From positions 1 through 33,866 of the forward strand of contig JAEZKA010000012.1 in NCBI GenBank assembly GCA_023436225.1: 33,866 nucleotides of DNA, written 5' to 3'. This document shows, one piece after another, positions 1 through 7,713 of this stretch (position 1 is the stretch's first letter; each line of letters starts with the position of its first letter). This DNA is from Bacillota bacterium (lineage in GTDB: Bacteria > Bacillota > Clostridia > Lachnospirales > Lachnospiraceae). The notes under the pieces are model-generated. The model searched no databases and was not told the origin of the DNA. It saw only the letters and a program-made list of their open reading frames with translations. Position numbers and translations under genes: made by a program.

Positions 1-131
1 GGTTTGCCTACAGCTTCCTTCAGATTTAGCCTCACGGCTAACACCCTTGCTGTTCAGCTATACACTTCCCACTACCTAGGTGTGTTAGGGACTTTCACCC
101 TTAAGAGCCCGCCCATGGCGGGCAAACCAAG
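1..131 (-). mobile_element. Group II intron, domain I fragment (5' part, runs off left edge)
   Basis: Read on the minus strand, this stretch has the layout of the first part of a bacterial group II intron: a GGGTGAAAGTCCC block (about 87-99), then GTAGTGGGAAGTGTATAGC, then CAAGGGTG, a short hairpin (TTAGCC/GGCTAA, 26-41) and AATCTGAAGGAAGCTG followed by GGCAAACC. An outer helix closes it (positions 1-8 with 121-128), and a GC-rich hairpin lies inside it (GCCCGCC/GGCGGGC, about 108-124). That these blocks belong to domain I is from memory of group II intron sequences. The catalytic domains V and VI and any maturase gene would lie to the left of base 1. A 62-codon plus-strand frame over it is a by-product of the RNA and not a gene. 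I could not place the exact 5' GUGYG boundary. Confidence 0.72.
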
Positions 132-132
132 A

Positions 133-165
133 AAAGGGCTCCGCAAATTAGTGCGACAGCCCTTT
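133..165 (-). terminator. Terminator-like hairpin behind the Pro-rich gene
   Basis: An 8 bp stem (AAAGGGCT/AGCCCTTT) encloses an inner CGCA/TGCG pairing, and on the minus strand it is followed by TTTTCTT. It lies 60 bp after the stop of the minus-strand gene at 227-691 and directly in front of the intron fragment. Group IIC introns are known to insert just after terminator stems, which would suit this arrangement. It could instead be an intron stem, since the exact intron start was not found. Confidence 0.5.
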
Positions 166-226
166 AACTTAATATCCCCATATAAAATATAATTTGAAGT
201 CATGCTGACATCACGAATAAATAGTT

Positions 227-691
227 TTAAAAACAGCGGAAGAAGAAGATTCTTCTCAGACTAATCCGATCAAATTCCCAACGGTTTCTTCTCCAGCGAA
301 AGCCCTGTACAAACTGTCCGTCAACAAAGGTAGGAAAGAACCAAAATTCATTTCCGTTAAACAACCAGATATAAGTGAAACGGAATAAACATCGTCTCAT
401 CTCCCTACGTATATCTCTTCCGCCTCCTGGTCTTCCAAACCTTTCATCACCGGGGAAAGCACCGAAACCGGTCCTGCCACGCTCATCTGGCTCTCCCATC
501 TGTCGGCGATCCATCCTAGGTGCTTCAGGTATAAAATCCGGTGGTGCGGACCTCGGCTGATCCTCTCTTCTAAACTGTTGTGGCATATTTGGCGGTGTAG
601 GAGGAAATCCTCCGGGACCCATCTGCTGTTTCTGTACATTATCCTGCTGTTTCGTATTGTCTCTATCTAGATTAAAATTATCGTTATACAA
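227..691 (-). CDS. Small Pro/Arg-rich protein with aromatic C-terminal block, unknown function
   Basis: 154 residues from a TTG start. The start is chosen because AAAGGGG (700-706) sits 8 nt upstream. Residues 1-30 are Asn/Gln/Asp-rich. Residues about 25-95 are Pro, Arg and Gly-rich (runs such as GGFPPTPPNMP and FGRPGGG) and probably disordered. The last ~55 residues are dense in Phe, Trp and Arg (FTYIWLFNGNEFWFFP and RWRRNRWEF), probably a small beta-rich domain. No signal peptide or membrane helix is evident. Similar Pro-rich plus aromatic-tail proteins occur in sporulating Clostridia, so a spore-surface role is possible but is only a guess. The gene stands alone between the ABC operon and the intron. 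Confidence 0.6.
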   Translation of the reverse strand: MYNDNFNLDRDNTKQQDNVQKQQMGPGGFPPTPPNMPQQFRREDQPRSAPPDFIPEAPRMDRRQMGEPDERGRTGFGAFPGDERFGRPGGGRDIRREMRRCLFRFTYIWLFNGNEFWFFPTFVDGQFVQGFRWRRNRWEFDRISLRRIFFFRCF

Positions 692-708
692 GCTGTTTAC
701 CCCTTTCA

Positions 709-745
709 GTGCAATAATTCATACATTATACTATGAATATTGCAC
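709..745. promoter_or_regulatory. Inverted repeat at the promoter of the Pro-rich gene
   Basis: Two arms (709-723 and 732-745) match except for one extra base in the left arm, separated by 8 bp. The minus-strand TATAAT (725-730) falls in the centre, so the repeat could be an operator over the promoter of the gene ending at 227. No good -35 is seen at the right spacing, which leaves an alternative sigma factor or a pure operator role open. Confidence 0.45.
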
Positions 746-797
746 TCAAAAGGTTATAGTTTGTGGATAGATTTCGTAATCAATGCTTGAAGAATAA

Positions 798-1451
798 CTA
801 GAATTCTTTTTTACGATAGACTCCTACCGAGATCGTATACGATACCACTAATGCAAACAATATTACTAAAAGACCAAGAATTGCAGCATTCTGCGCCAGC
901 CTCTCAGCGAAAGTGATCAGTTGCTCAGGAATAATAATATCCCCCGATTTAACCGCATTACCAACAAAGTAAATAATACCAAAAGGTATTAAATAAATAG
1001 CAAAGAATATCAATCTTGCTTTCTCTACTCCGAGCTTTGTGATAAAAGGCATTGCAATACAATAAAACAATATTACAATTGCTCCCCCAATTAAGGAGCT
1101 TTGCACTCCAGACAAAAAGTGATTATCTTTTTGTATTATTTTTATTACAGTCGTTATTGCTGTACCTAACAAGGCACCCAGAAGGGTAAGAAGCAGCATG
1201 ATGATATATTTTCCACGGACGATGTCCTCTCTTGATACGGGCATGGTCAATGCATAAACATCCCACTTTGCCAGTTCATCATAAGAATATACACTTAAGG
1301 TAAGTATAGCAATCAGCATCGTGAACATACTGCTAAAAAAATTTGCATCCGATGTAGTAAAGGCCATGAAGCCATACAAAACAGCTAGAATTGCAAATAT
1401 CTTTACATTCTTCTTAAGATTAATAATATCCTTTAATATCAAACCTGTCAT
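798..1451 (-). CDS. ABC-2 type transporter permease
   Basis: 217 residues with about six hydrophobic helices: residues 18-33, 40-55, a pair around 85-150, 160-180 and 190-210. The layout matches the ABC-2 membrane family (PF13346 type). It is the membrane half of an ABC exporter whose ATPase is encoded immediately upstream: the ATPase stop codon begins one base after this start codon, so translation is probably coupled. The short hydrophilic stretch 'ALTMPVSREDIVRGKY' near residue 68 is the usual cytoplasmic coupling loop of this family. The substrate cannot be read from sequence. Systems with this gene order (YtrA regulator, ATPase, ABC-2 permease) are often linked to cell-envelope antibiotics or stress. 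Confidence 0.85.
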   Translation of the reverse strand: MTGLILKDIINLKKNVKIFAILAVLYGFMAFTTSDANFFSSMFTMLIAILTLSVYSYDELAKWDVYALTMPVSREDIVRGKYIIMLLLTLLGALLGTAITTVIKIIQKDNHFLSGVQSSLIGGAIVILFYCIAMPFITKLGVEKARLIFFAIYLIPFGIIYFVGNAVKSGDIIIPEQLITFAERLAQNAAILGLLVILFALVVSYTISVGVYRKKEF

Positions 1452-2408
1452 TTAGTTCAGCTCCCTTCCTCTACTAATGAACAGCATAATCTCCTCGATA
1501 GAGGTTCTGTCTACTGTATAATGGTGATATTGCCTCATAAAAGCTTCCTTCTTCTTTATTATAATCTCAGCTCCGAAGCTATTCTCACGCATCCCTACCA
1601 CATAGCTGCGGTCGATAGCGGATATTTCATCCCTCCCACAGCGGATGATACCATACTGGTAAATCAAATCATCCTTGCTCTCACTAAATACAATCCGCCC
1701 CTTATGAATAAAGGTAACATAATCTGCAATCTTCTCGATATCACTTATGATATGGGAGGATAAGAGTATGGTATGATCCTCCTCCTGAATAAACTCAAGG
1801 AAAATATCAAGAATTTCATCTCGAACCATGGGGTCAAGCCCGCTGGTTGCTTCATCTAAAATCAGTAGCTTGGAGTGATGGGATAAAGCAATTGCAATTG
1901 ACAGCTTCATCTTCATACCTCTAGAGAACTCCTTGATATTTTTTCTCTCCGGCAATTCAAACCGCTTAACATAACCGGCAAACTTTCCACTTTCCCAGTT
2001 CTTATAAATATTCTTCATGACAAAATCTATATTTTTTACATTGAGATTATCATGAAGACTGCTGCCATCAAATACTACTCCTAGGGCTGCCTTCACATTG
2101 GTCGGAAGGTTTCTAGAAGAGTATCCCAGGATACTTACCTCTCCTTCACCCGTCCCAATTAGGTCTAAAATAGCCTTTATTGTTGTAGTCTTTCCGGCAC
2201 CGTTCTCTCCTACAAAGCCCATGATGGACCCCTTCGGAACCGAAAAGCTGACATTATCCAAGGTAAAATCCTTATATCTTTTAGTCAGGTTTTTGATCAC
2301 CAATGCATCGGATACCTGCGCGCCTTCTTTTATTCCTTTCTTATTCTTTTCATTTAGGGACACTGCTCCAGCAACTGTATTGTTCTCTGCTGAATAAGAA
2401 TTAGGCAT
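1452..2408 (-). CDS. ABC transporter ATP-binding protein
   Basis: 318 residues. Walker A GENGAGKTT lies near residue 68, the signature is EFSRGMKMKLSIA, Walker B is LLILDEATSGLD, and the H-loop is LLSSHI. The start is supported by AGGAGG seven bases upstream, inside the end of the regulator gene, so the ~35-residue polar N-terminal extension before 'ALVIKNLTKRYKDF' appears real; most relatives begin close to that motif. The ~85 residues after the H-loop form an accessory domain typical of the YtrB/BcrA branch. It pairs with the permease directly downstream to make a full transporter. Confidence 0.9.
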   Translation of the reverse strand: MPNSYSAENNTVAGAVSLNEKNKKGIKEGAQVSDALVIKNLTKRYKDFTLDNVSFSVPKGSIMGFVGENGAGKTTTIKAILDLIGTGEGEVSILGYSSRNLPTNVKAALGVVFDGSSLHDNLNVKNIDFVMKNIYKNWESGKFAGYVKRFELPERKNIKEFSRGMKMKLSIAIALSHHSKLLILDEATSGLDPMVRDEILDIFLEFIQEEDHTILLSSHIISDIEKIADYVTFIHKGRIVFSESKDDLIYQYGIIRCGRDEISAIDRSYVVGMRENSFGAEIIIKKKEAFMRQYHHYTVDRTSIEEIMLFISRGRELN

Positions 2409-2410
2409 AT

Positions 2411-2785
2411 TTATTCCTCCTCATAAATCATTTTAATAATCTCCTGTATTTCCTCCAGACCGATCCCACCTGCTTTTGCTCCAGCAACTGCCTTACCTAG
2501 ATGTTCCTCCACAATACGAAGCTGCTCTTCTCTGACAAATTCCATGTTTTTCTCTGCAACAAAGCTGCCTTTTCCTATCACCGTATATATGAAACCATCA
2601 CGCTCCAGATCCTCATAGGCTCTTTTGGTAGTGATCACACTTATTCTTAATTCCTTCGCCAGCATACGCATCGAAGGCAATAAGCTCCCAGCCTCAAGCT
2701 CACCGATAATTATCGATTGCTTCATCTGTGAAGTGATTTGTTCATATATTGGTTTCTCACTGGAATTGCTGATCAGTATATTCAT
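2411..2785 (-). CDS. GntR-family transcriptional regulator, YtrA subfamily
   Basis: 124 residues. An N-terminal winged helix-turn-helix ('PIYEQITSQMKQSIIIGEL', then 'LPSMRMLAKELRISVITTKR' and 'YEDLERDGFIYTVIGKGSFV') is followed by a short helical tail of ~45 residues. This short C-terminus is the mark of the YtrA subfamily, which typically represses its own ABC operon. GTAGGAGG lies just before the ATG. It is the first gene of the operon and ends 2 bp before the ATPase start. The effector is unknown. Confidence 0.9.
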   Translation of the reverse strand: MNILISNSSEKPIYEQITSQMKQSIIIGELEAGSLLPSMRMLAKELRISVITTKRAYEDLERDGFIYTVIGKGSFVAEKNMEFVREEQLRIVEEHLGKAVAGAKAGGIGLEEIQEIIKMIYEEE

Positions 2786-2801
2786 TCTTACCTCCTACAC
2801 C

Positions 2802-2869
2802 GTGCATATAATTGTTATATTGTATATACCCGTTATGCACACTATAACATCACCTACAACTTATGTCAA
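2802..2869 (-). promoter_or_regulatory. Promoter and candidate operator of the gntR-ABC operon
   Basis: On the minus strand TTGACA (2864-2869), a 17 bp spacer and TATAGT (2841-2846) make a near-consensus sigma-A promoter. Directly downstream an inverted repeat GTGCATA/TATGCAC (2802-2808 and 2834-2840) covers the expected transcription start and leader. Autorepression by the YtrA-type regulator at this repeat would fit the family, but is inferred. Confidence 0.75.
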
Positions 2870-2905
2870 GGATATTTTTGTAACAATAGTTAGACTTGAT
2901 TACAA

Positions 2906-2937
2906 AAGGAGCGTTTCGGATAACCGAAACGCTCCTT
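2906..2937 (-). terminator. Terminator after the chemotaxis receptor gene
   Basis: A perfect 14 bp stem (2906-2919 with 2924-2937) has a 4-base loop. Read on the minus strand the stem ends in CCTTTTG, a short T run. It lies 24 bp after the receptor stop codon. Confidence 0.75.
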
Positions 2938-2960
2938 CATTAATATAACTAGATCAATTT

Positions 2961-5249
2961 CTAGACTGTAAATTTCTTTACCTCATTAACCAAATTATCG
3001 GAATTAGTATTAAGGTTTACAGCTGATTTATTCAGCCCCTCAACCGAAGCAACCTGGTTGGATGCTGTCTGATTAACATTATTTGAGGAAGCTGCAATCT
3101 CTTCCAGTACTGCTGATATATTCTCGATTGCACCGAGTGTACTGACACGTGCCTCTTCAATATTTGCCACATTATCTGTAATAGAGCTTAATGAAACCAC
3201 AAGCCTCTCCACACTGCCATTAATGTTTGCATAGGAATCAGTGGTATTCTTAACTGCGCTTTCCTGAAGTGCTAATACCTTCCCCGCCTTACGTGCTGTC
3301 TCAACTGCAGTAGTCGTATCCTCCTGGATACTACCGATAATCTTCTTAATATCATTTACTGAAGCCTTAGACTGCTCTGCAAGGGTTCTAATCTCGCTGG
3401 CAACAACGGCAAAGCCCTTTCCATGCTCTCCGGCTCTTGCCGCTTCAATGGATGCATTCAATGATAACAGATTCGTCTGATTTGCAATATCATTAATTAC
3501 ATTAATAATCTTATTAATTGAGGAGGATTTCTCAGAAAGCTTCTCAATGTCTTTAATGATGTCTGTCGTAATTTCGATGGTTGACTTCGTCTGTTGGTTC
3601 AATTCCTCCGAGATGACAGTACCTTCCTTGACACTTAACTTGGTACTAGCTGCAATCTGGCCGATTTCCTTTGTGTTCATACTCACAACCTCTATCTTCT
3701 GGGACAGACTGTCCATCTGTGCAAGGCATTCCTCGGCATCCTTAGCTTGTTGATTAATCCCTTGTTCTATCTCATTCATAGCAGAAGAGATATCTTCTGA
3801 TGATTTGAGGAATAATTCGGAGGTCATTGATACATTCGATGCTGATTCTGACACCTCACCACTTAAGGTCTTAACATGCTGAATCAGATCCTTCATCTTA
3901 CCAAAGGTAGTCTGTATCTCATTAATTAGTATATTAAACTCATCCTTACGTTTTGAATCGAACTGAACGGTAAGATCACCCTTTGCAGCTAACTTTAGCT
4001 TACTGATGATACCCCTAATTGTCTTATCAATTCCAGTAGACAACCAGGCTGCAATTACGACCGCCGCAAAGCAGGCAATAATAACAATAATAATTGTAAT
4101 CTTCTTAATGGAATCTGCTTGACTTGTTATGGTAGACTTAGGCATTAATGCACAGAGAGTGGCACCTGTTTGGCCTATTTTAGTAAACATAAACAAATAG
4201 CTATCACCCTTATATTCTACATACTTGAATCCGTTTTCATCTTCTGACGCAAGTGTTTCCTGATAAAATGCTTCGTTGATAAATACCTTCTCTGCTTTCA
4301 ACGCTTCTACATCAATATTCGGATCCTCTTCCTTTAATGAATAATCGATAATCTCTCTTCCATCCGTAGTTACTAGCCCTATAAAACCGGATTTGTCAAA
4401 CTTCAAATCAGCTAGGATATCATTCACTACATCAGACTTTGTTTCAATGATAACCAGGGCATCCCGATTGATGATATTTCTGATCAAACGCATAGAGTAT
4501 TCCCTGCCGTCCGTTTCGAGCTTTTCATCCAAAAAGGCGTCTTCACCATCCCATAGCATTCCCGAAGGACCTAATTCTTTACCAAGCTCCGTAGCTCTGA
4601 ATTCTTCTACTATTCCTGCGTCATAGATCACACCAGAGGACGAGATAGAAGTAACATTATCGGACAAAAAATAAATATTCTGAATGAATTCATCTGTAAT
4701 CTGCTTGGCCATGAGTGAAGATGCGATGGCCTTTCTGTTCATGTTTGCCTCAAATTTATCATCGAGATTAGAAAAATACCTGCCTATTTTATCATCATTT
4801 GCATACTGTATTGAAGTTGCTTCAACCGATTCGAATCCAAAACGTAAAAATTCACCGGCCATAACAATTGAATCTTCTGTTGCCTTCTCATAGTTGCTTT
4901 GAATACCCTCCGATGCCTTTAAGAAGGATACCACTCCTAAAATAATAATAAATATAATAGGTACCAGGAAGGAGGCAATGAGCTTAAACCTAAGGGTTGA
5001 GATTAATCTCATCTTAGAAGCGTTCTCTACGAATTCCTTCCTCTCTGCTCTTACTCTTTCTTTCGCGGTTAAGACCTTCTTCTTAACATCCTGCTTCCTA
5101 TCACTATGGTAACCATTCTGAAGCTTATCTCCTGTCTTCGGTATCCCTGCTCCCTCAGATGATGTCGGGTTATCCGTAATCCCCTTGCTTTTTTGTACCT
5201 TCGTAATAGTCTTTAACTTTTTTGCTAAGTCTTCACCAATCTTTGCCAT
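2961..5249 (-). CDS. Methyl-accepting chemotaxis protein with dCache-like sensor
   Basis: 762 residues. Membrane helices lie near residues 89-110 and 384-404. The ~270 residues between them form an extracytoplasmic sensor, probably double-Cache (the 'GFIGLVTTDGREIIDY' strand pair is typical of the Cache fold). A HAMP segment follows ('TIRGIISKLKLAAKGDLTVQF'), then a long coiled-coil signalling domain with the conserved hairpin tip (NQTNLLSLNASIEAARAGE ... GFAVVASEIRTLAEQS) that contacts CheA and CheW. The start codon has GGAGGAG close upstream. The ~88-residue Lys/Glu-rich cytoplasmic segment before the first helix is unusual, since most receptors begin just before TM1. The gene is monocistronic and no che genes are nearby. 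Confidence 0.93.
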   Translation of the reverse strand: MAKIGEDLAKKLKTITKVQKSKGITDNPTSSEGAGIPKTGDKLQNGYHSDRKQDVKKKVLTAKERVRAERKEFVENASKMRLISTLRFKLIASFLVPIIFIIILGVVSFLKASEGIQSNYEKATEDSIVMAGEFLRFGFESVEATSIQYANDDKIGRYFSNLDDKFEANMNRKAIASSLMAKQITDEFIQNIYFLSDNVTSISSSGVIYDAGIVEEFRATELGKELGPSGMLWDGEDAFLDEKLETDGREYSMRLIRNIINRDALVIIETKSDVVNDILADLKFDKSGFIGLVTTDGREIIDYSLKEEDPNIDVEALKAEKVFINEAFYQETLASEDENGFKYVEYKGDSYLFMFTKIGQTGATLCALMPKSTITSQADSIKKITIIIVIIACFAAVVIAAWLSTGIDKTIRGIISKLKLAAKGDLTVQFDSKRKDEFNILINEIQTTFGKMKDLIQHVKTLSGEVSESASNVSMTSELFLKSSEDISSAMNEIEQGINQQAKDAEECLAQMDSLSQKIEVVSMNTKEIGQIAASTKLSVKEGTVISEELNQQTKSTIEITTDIIKDIEKLSEKSSSINKIINVINDIANQTNLLSLNASIEAARAGEHGKGFAVVASEIRTLAEQSKASVNDIKKIIGSIQEDTTTAVETARKAGKVLALQESAVKNTTDSYANINGSVERLVVSLSSITDNVANIEEARVSTLGAIENISAVLEEIAASSNNVNQTASNQVASVEGLNKSAVNLNTNSDNLVNEVKKFTV

Positions 5250-5327
5250 TTTTCTCCTCCAGAGTTCTTATGCTTGTTCATCTTTTGAATTCATTTGCAT
5301 CCGTAGGACACATGCTTTTATAGCCAT

Positions 5328-5356
5328 ATTATAGCATATTACAACACATTTTGCCA
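5328..5356 (-). promoter_or_regulatory. Putative promoter of the chemotaxis receptor
   Basis: Minus strand: extended -10 TGC-TATAAT (TATAAT at 5328-5333) with TGGCAA 17 bp upstream (5351-5356). The -35 is poor, but the extended -10 could compensate. I did not find a sigma-28 flagellar promoter pattern. Confidence 0.45.
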
Positions 5357-5449
5357 GCGATTTAGTATATTTTTTTACAATTTTCGCATTTTCGCACAAA
5401 AAATCACACAGCCAGACTTTGATAGAGATAGGCAGAACGCCGACTGGTT

Positions 5450-6475
5450 TTATACTCCAATATAAGCCTTTAGTAATCTCAAGGTATTTTCAAGCCCTAG
5501 CTTATGAGTTCGTTCCATTCCATGAGAGGCATGAACACCCTGTCCGATTAAGGCTCCGCGGATATCATTCCCTGCACGGAGAGCGCTGGATACGTCAGAG
5601 CTATAATGCGGGAAGATATCGATAACATAATCGATTCCATTCTCTTTCGCTAATGCAATCAGATGATTTGTCATTTCATAATCATAGGGGCCCGAGGAAT
5701 CCTTTGCACAGATTGTAACCGTATACTCAGATCCATTCAAATCATCACCAATTGCTCCCATATCCACAGCAATAAATTCATTGATTTCTGAAGGAAGATG
5801 GCTTGCGCCATATCCGACTTCTTCAAAATTACTGATTAGAATCCGTAGCTTCTTTTTCGGCAGACATTGCTGTTCAGACATCTCCTTCAGCATTCCGAGT
5901 AGTACTGCCACCGATGCTTTATCATCCAAATGTCTGGACTTCACAAAACCAGTATCCGTATACTGGAATTTGGCGTCAAAGCTGATGTAATCACCACTGT
6001 TAATTCCTAATGCCAGTACGTCGTCCCTGCACTTCACTATCTCATCCAGTCGAATCAGCATATTACGGTCCGTGCGCTCGATGGTTCTTGCATCATCATA
6101 ACTATGTACAGAGGAGCTCTTGATTAGAATTGTTCCTGTATAGGTCCTCCCATCCCTTGTATGTACCTGACAATAAGCTCCCTCCACGCTATGCATGGTA
6201 TACCCACCGATTAGGGTGAATTTCAAAGTACCGTCTGAATCGATAGAACGTACCATTGCACCCAAAGTATCGACATGAGCGGATAGGCCTAAGGTTTCAT
6301 CTCCCTTTCCGGGCACTGCTATGATGAGCCCACCCTTTTGATTATATTCACAAGGATAGCCATAACACTCCACTTCTTTCCTTACAAACTCCATTATCTC
6401 CTTTGTATAGCCGGAGGGACTTGGAATATTCACTAATGACTCTATTGTTTTAACTATATAATCCATTGTATTCAT
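5450..6475 (-). CDS. M42-family metallo-aminopeptidase
   Basis: 341 residues, the usual M42 length. Conserved pieces in order: IPSPSGYTKEI (N-terminus), the metal ligand motif GLSAHVDTLGAMV near residue 65, the bridging Asp in HLDDKASVAVLLG near 180, the catalytic and metal Glu pair in SNFEEVGYGAS near 214, IAVDMGA, and the C-terminal ligand His in GVHASHGMER near 319. M42 enzymes are cytosolic, co-catalytic two-metal peptidases that trim N-terminal residues from peptides, and form large tetrahedral oligomers. The start is backed by AGGAGAT 6 nt upstream. The gene is alone on its transcript. Substrate preference (Glu/Asp, Leu or other) cannot be read from the sequence. Confidence 0.92.
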   Translation of the reverse strand: MNTMDYIVKTIESLVNIPSPSGYTKEIMEFVRKEVECYGYPCEYNQKGGLIIAVPGKGDETLGLSAHVDTLGAMVRSIDSDGTLKFTLIGGYTMHSVEGAYCQVHTRDGRTYTGTILIKSSSVHSYDDARTIERTDRNMLIRLDEIVKCRDDVLALGINSGDYISFDAKFQYTDTGFVKSRHLDDKASVAVLLGMLKEMSEQQCLPKKKLRILISNFEEVGYGASHLPSEINEFIAVDMGAIGDDLNGSEYTVTICAKDSSGPYDYEMTNHLIALAKENGIDYVIDIFPHYSSDVSSALRAGNDIRGALIGQGVHASHGMERTHKLGLENTLRLLKAYIGV

Positions 6476-6998
6476 CTTTTAATCTCCTATATCTGAATTA
6501 ATTTTGTTATCTAATATTTATACCGATTGTTATTATTAACCTAAATACATCGTATCACTTTTCCTTATATATTATTTTGCGCTCTCTATAACCTCGGTTT
6601 ATGCCGATTATCTTCTATTTCTTCATAAAATCTTACCTCCTGCATATTATCTCGCTTCTACTATATTAAGGCATCCATAGTAGCTTCGTTTATTATATCG
6701 TACCGATACATTCTTACATCATTTATCACCTCCAATTTAGCACACACTTCTCATAAATTCAACTTACTTAAGATGTATTGATGTCCGTCATATGTTAGCC
6801 GTAGTAATTCTAAGAAAAAGATAAACTCCTATAAACTCTATATTGCTCAATGAACGATAATATATTATGATACAGCTGAGAACCTTCCATGTAACTAAAT
6901 TTTTTATAAATGTTGAAGATAATTCAGCCCCTCCCTCGTTTTCATGAATCGAACAGGCATATTGGGCATTCCAAAGCGTGCAATCGTAGGAGGGACTT
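6476..6998. other. Intergenic region between aminopeptidase and ECF operon
   Basis: AT-rich 523 bp with no convincing protein gene except what begins at 6999. It holds a 7 bp stem hairpin (CTACTAT/ATAGTAG, 6658-6683) and two Shine-Dalgarno-like motifs on the minus strand (GGAGGT-type, near 6634-6640 and 6727-6732). These lead only to very short frames (MKK-stop and MM-stop). The plus-strand promoter at 6843-6871 drives the genes to the right. A 78-codon minus-strand frame at 6788-7024 has no ribosome site and an unlikely composition and is not taken as a gene. Confidence 0.5.
6843..6871 (+). promoter_or_regulatory. Putative sigma-A promoter of the ECF sigma operon
   Basis: TTGCTC (6843-6848), a 17 bp spacer and TATGAT (6866-6871). 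Transcription would begin near 6878 and give a ~120 nt leader before the 40-codon gene at 6999. A second, ECF-type promoter closer to the sigma gene is possible but not recognisable with confidence. Confidence 0.5.
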
Positions 6999-7121
6999 AT
7001 GAAGAAAATATTCAAGTTTATCATTATTGCAATATTATTTTTACTATCCTTAACCCTGTTTAATCAGGTAGTAACCTTTATTGGTAAGGGTGGTAAAGGC
7101 CAAATGGCTAAATTGGTATAA
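6999..7121 (+). CDS. 40-residue single-pass membrane peptide, unknown function
   Basis: ATG at 6999 preceded by AGGAGGG (6988-6994) with a 4-base gap, followed by 40 codons and TAA. The peptide starts MKKIFKF, has a hydrophobic helix of ~15 residues (IIIAILFLLSLTLF) and ends with a basic, Gly/Lys-rich tail (IGKGGKGQMAKLV). It could be a single-pass membrane peptide or, less likely, a very short secreted peptide. It precedes the ECF sigma gene by 88 bp on the same strand with no terminator between, so it probably belongs to that operon. I do not recognise the family. Confidence 0.6.
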   Translation: MKKIFKFIIIAILFLLSLTLFNQVVTFIGKGGKGQMAKLV

Positions 7122-7209
7122 AAAATATTAATAGAATTGAAGACATTTCAGTTCAATACTCGTTATTATTATCGAAGGGTGAAGGGAGGCGGAAATAATT
7201 AATACCGAG

Positions 7210-7713
7210 ATGTATTATGAGTATCTGATTGATACTTATCAGAATTTAATATTCTCTATCTGTTATAAAATCGTAAAAGATTATTTTGAAGCTGAGGATC
7301 TTGCCCAAGAAACCTTTCTTTCCGCCTATAAGCATCTACCAACCTTCGACAGACAGTATGAAAAAGCTTGGCTTTGCCGTATTGCCACCAACAAATGCCT
7401 TGATTTCATAAAACGGGCAGACCGACATAGTATACCTACCGAGGATGAATACTTCCTCGCTCAGAAAGACAAGGAGCCTTCACCCGAAGAGAATGTCCTT
7501 GATCTGGAGGTAAAGAGGCAATTATCAGAGCGATGTAACAGCTTAAAATCACCATATCGAGAAATAGCATTTGATTATTTTTACCGGGAGCTTTCCGCTG
7601 CAGAGATTGCCAAAAATACCGGTAAGAATTTGAAGACAGTCCAGACCCAGATCTACCGGGCACGGGCAATGTTACAGAAGACCTATCGAAAGGGGGCAAT
7701 TATTAATGAATAA
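7210..7713 (+). CDS. ECF (sigma-70 family) RNA polymerase sigma factor
   Basis: 167 residues from the ATG at 7210. Region 2 is present ('DTYQNLIFSICYKIVKDYFE', then AEDLAQETFLSAYKHL for core binding and -10 recognition), as is region 4 with its helix-turn-helix ('LSAAEIAKNTGKNLKTVQTQ', IYRARAMLQK) for the -35. The nearest Shine-Dalgarno (GGGAGG, 7184-7189) lies 20 bp before this ATG, too far, but only 5-8 bp before in-frame ATA (7195) and ATT (7198) codons. The protein may therefore start there, four or five residues longer. It overlaps the anti-sigma gene by 8 bp. Activity should be controlled by that anti-sigma factor. Confidence 0.9.
   Translation: MYYEYLIDTYQNLIFSICYKIVKDYFEAEDLAQETFLSAYKHLPTFDRQYEKAWLCRIATNKCLDFIKRADRHSIPTEDEYFLAQKDKEPSPEENVLDLEVKRQLSERCNSLKSPYREIAFDYFYRELSAAEIAKNTGKNLKTVQTQIYRARAMLQKTYRKGAIINE

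Noticed and set aside
4..192. 62-codon plus-strand frame at the left edge
   Set aside because: It lies wholly over the intron domain I and the terminator stem in antisense, with no ribosome site; a by-product of structured RNA sequence.
5334..5356. Sigma-54 site upstream of the chemotaxis receptor
   Set aside because: TGGCA and TTGT are present but one base out of the required GG/GC spacing.
6788..7024. 78-codon minus-strand frame
   Set aside because: No ribosome site, overlaps the 40-codon peptide gene and the promoter on the other strand, and composition looks random.
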